64,000 nucleotides of DNA. Source: Fidelibacterota bacterium. GTDB taxonomy: Bacteria; Fidelibacterota; Fidelibacteria; Fidelibacterales; Fidelibacteraceae. The stretch spans positions 43,909-107,908 of the forward strand of contig JASGMP010000001.1 of assembly GCA_030156395.1 (NCBI GenBank), read 5' to 3'. The position numbers and the translations under genes were made by a program. Shown piece after piece: positions 62,584 through 64,000 of the stretch (its first letter is position 1; each line of letters starts with the position of its first letter). The notes beneath the pieces are model-generated. The model did not search any database. It saw only the letters and a program-made list of their open reading frames with translations, and had not been told where the DNA came from.

Positions 62584-64000
62584 TCAAAAAGCAAATAAAA
62601 GGGCGATAATAAAGTGTTTTTCCGGTTGATCCCACCGCTGGAACCGACCTTGGGGATCTGCCAAGACAAAGGGAAATTCAAGGCGAACAGGGCCGATAAA
62701 AGTGGAATAAGTGATCCCAGGACCCACACTTACATAGAATTGGTCCCAATTCCACACACCACGATATGTTTCATGCAGATGTCCCGCATCCGCAAAGAAT
62801 TCCAAGCCAAAGTTCCAGGGAAGGTTGATTCTCAATTCCACATTTGCCAGTGCTTTGGCATAATCGGTATAGATAATCAGTCCATCCGGTGTTTTAAATT
62901 CCCGGCCGATGGACTGGGACCATCCTCTTACCGTGGTTTCTGTTCCCATCCGATACATCACAATCAAAGGTGGCCTGTCCGCCTGATTATCAATAAATCC
63001 CGTTTCCACCCGGGCAGCTAACACAAGCCCTTCAAAAACAGGTAGATATCTGCTGACAGATATATCCCACTGGGTGTAATTTGTTGGGCTTCCGGAAATA
63101 CCCTTGACCCATTGAAAATCCCCGCCAATATTCCATCCCTTTCGTGGAAACAGAAAATTGTCCCTGTTGTCAAAACGGATCTGCCAGTTCAAACGGCGCT
63201 GAATTTCACTTTTTTCTTCTGAGAGGATACTTTCAACACTCCGAAGAGAAAAACTGGCGATGGTATTAAGTTTTCGCTCCAGCTTCCACAACGATGAGAC
63301 TTCCACACCGGCAGTGATGAGCTCATCATTTTCAACAATATTTTGGGTAAAGGGAGAATAAACGTCCTTGTTGTAATACACTTTAAAGGTTGTGGGAAAA
63401 CGCATGGATAAAATCCGGGGACGTGTATAGGATAGATCTACACCATAGGAGGGGATACTTTTTCTGAAAAAAGTTTCCTGATCCAACACAACGCCAAAAT
63501 TCCCTTTTGCCTGAAATCGTCTGGCCCGGTGAAAAAGATTTTTATGCAACCAATCCACCTGTGTATAGAGATAGGTCTGGTTCAACTCGGCAATCCGTCC
63601 CTGCCGGACCCCGATATTTGCATCCCAGCGCCGTGGCAGGGCTTCGGACACGCGAATGCGCAACCCCACTGTCAGGCTGTCTGGATTTCGGTTTACCGGA
63701 ATGATGTTTACACTGTTAAAGGTCCCCAGTTCAAAAATATGCAGGCGACTTTTATGAATATCTTCCAGATCGAAGATATCCCCTGGTTCCACCAGGATTT
63801 CCTTCCGGATGGTTTTTTCCTGGACTGATGTATTACCGGTGATTTCAATTTTATCCACAGAATACACCGTATCTTCATCAATGATAAGGCTGATATCCAT
63901 TTGTACATCTTCCCGGATTTGCTCTTCAATGGTCACATAGGGACGTCCCATGGCCGCGTATTCATCCTGAATCAACCCAAATCCCCGCTGATATTCAAAA
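62584..64000 (-). CDS. bamA: Outer-membrane assembly protein BamA/TamA family, 5' end outside window
   Basis: The visible 472 residues are the end of an Omp85 protein. The first part continues a POTRA repeat (YSVDKIEITGNTSVQEKTIRKEILVEPGDIFDL-type, seen as DKIEITGNTSVQEKTIRKEI) and the rest is the 16-strand barrel with NIGVRQGRIAELNQTYLY, RIEIQRR-type strands, LRWDNRD-like IRFDNRDNFLFPRKGWNIGGDF, TTVRGWSQSIGREF, and the C-terminal FxxxWDQPEKHFIIALLFAF end. The frame is open to the window edge (FEYQRGFGLIQDEYA), so the start is upstream. It inserts barrel proteins into the outer membrane. Confidence 0.9.
   Translation of the reverse strand, partial: FEYQRGFGLIQDEYAAMGRPYVTIEEQIREDVQMDISLIIDEDTVYSVDKIEITGNTSVQEKTIRKEILVEPGDIFDLEDIHKSRLHIFELGTFNSVNIIPVNRNPDSLTVGLRIRVSEALPRRWDANIGVRQGRIAELNQTYLYTQVDWLHKNLFHRARRFQAKGNFGVVLDQETFFRKSIPSYGVDLSYTRPRILSMRFPTTFKVYYNKDVYSPFTQNIVENDELITAGVEVSSLWKLERKLNTIASFSLRSVESILSEEKSEIQRRLNWQIRFDNRDNFLFPRKGWNIGGDFQWVKGISGSPTNYTQWDISVSRYLPVFEGLVLAARVETGFIDNQADRPPLIVMYRMGTETTVRGWSQSIGREFKTPDGLIIYTDYAKALANVELRINLPWNFGLEFFADAGHLHETYRGVWNWDQFYVSVGPGITYSTFIGPVRLEFPFVLADPQGRFQRWDQPEKHFIIALLFAF

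Overview
The window is a gene-dense stretch of a bacterial chromosome of moderate GC content with short intergenic gaps. The cell is diderm: it encodes BamA, BamD-like lipoproteins, outer-membrane barrels and a PorV/PorQ-family protein. A carboxy-terminal sorting domain of the type IX secretion kind (4532-7465) places it in the Fibrobacteres-Chlorobi-Bacteroidetes (FCB) superphylum. The gene content (porV, DUF5683, ablAB, phosphotransbutyrylase/butyrate kinase, DUF3417-type phosphorylase) fits an anaerobic member such as Marinimicrobia, Calditrichota or a relative. That assignment is inference; no rRNA gene is present to settle it.

Layout. 1-2937 (+): end of a TPR protein, rpiB, glyA, nrdR. 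3172-15845 (+): a long envelope-centred run with porV-like, a T9SS-sorted pseudo-peptidase, a gluzincin/propeller/barrel protein, DUF5683, a BamD-like lipoprotein, nadD, a CaCA exchanger, a methyltransferase, ftsE and ftsX, preceded by an attenuator-like leader. 15921-22383 (-): a solo groES, glutaredoxin, ECF sigma factor with a small zinc-finger partner, buk-ptb, OsmC and a protein disulfide oxidoreductase, then a frameshifted D-aminoacylase. 22403-28372 (-): metH followed by a CarH-like B12-binding sensor translationally coupled to a histidine kinase. 28544-32493 (+): glgP and a ROK regulator. 32769-40195 (-): a HAD hydrolase, a DEDDh exonuclease, an octamer minisatellite, ablA-ablB for N-acetyl-beta-lysine, and a second cluster of a KamA paralogue, two ATP-grasp ligases and a GNAT acetyltransferase. 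40498-42642: DUF3078 protein, tRNA-Leu(UAG), an EamA transporter. 42788-58821 (+): a full dcw cluster, mraZ to ftsZ, with a promoter and 10-bp-phased MraZ operator. 58918-64000 (-): rpmB and BamA, TPR lipoprotein, MoxR, DUF58 and a BatD-like protein.

The strongest candidate for an undescribed system is 36502-40195. The second lysine-2,3-aminomutase-like enzyme keeps the radical-SAM cysteines and both aspartates that bind the lysine side chain, but has lost every zinc ligand of the classical enzyme. It is tightly linked to two different Ddl-like ATP-grasp ligases and an acetyltransferase. A beta-lysine-containing, possibly acetylated small peptide or amide is a reasonable hypothesis. The second candidate is the B12-sensor/histidine-kinase pair (22403-24918), which looks like a cobalamin- or light-responsive signalling module next to B12-dependent methionine synthase.
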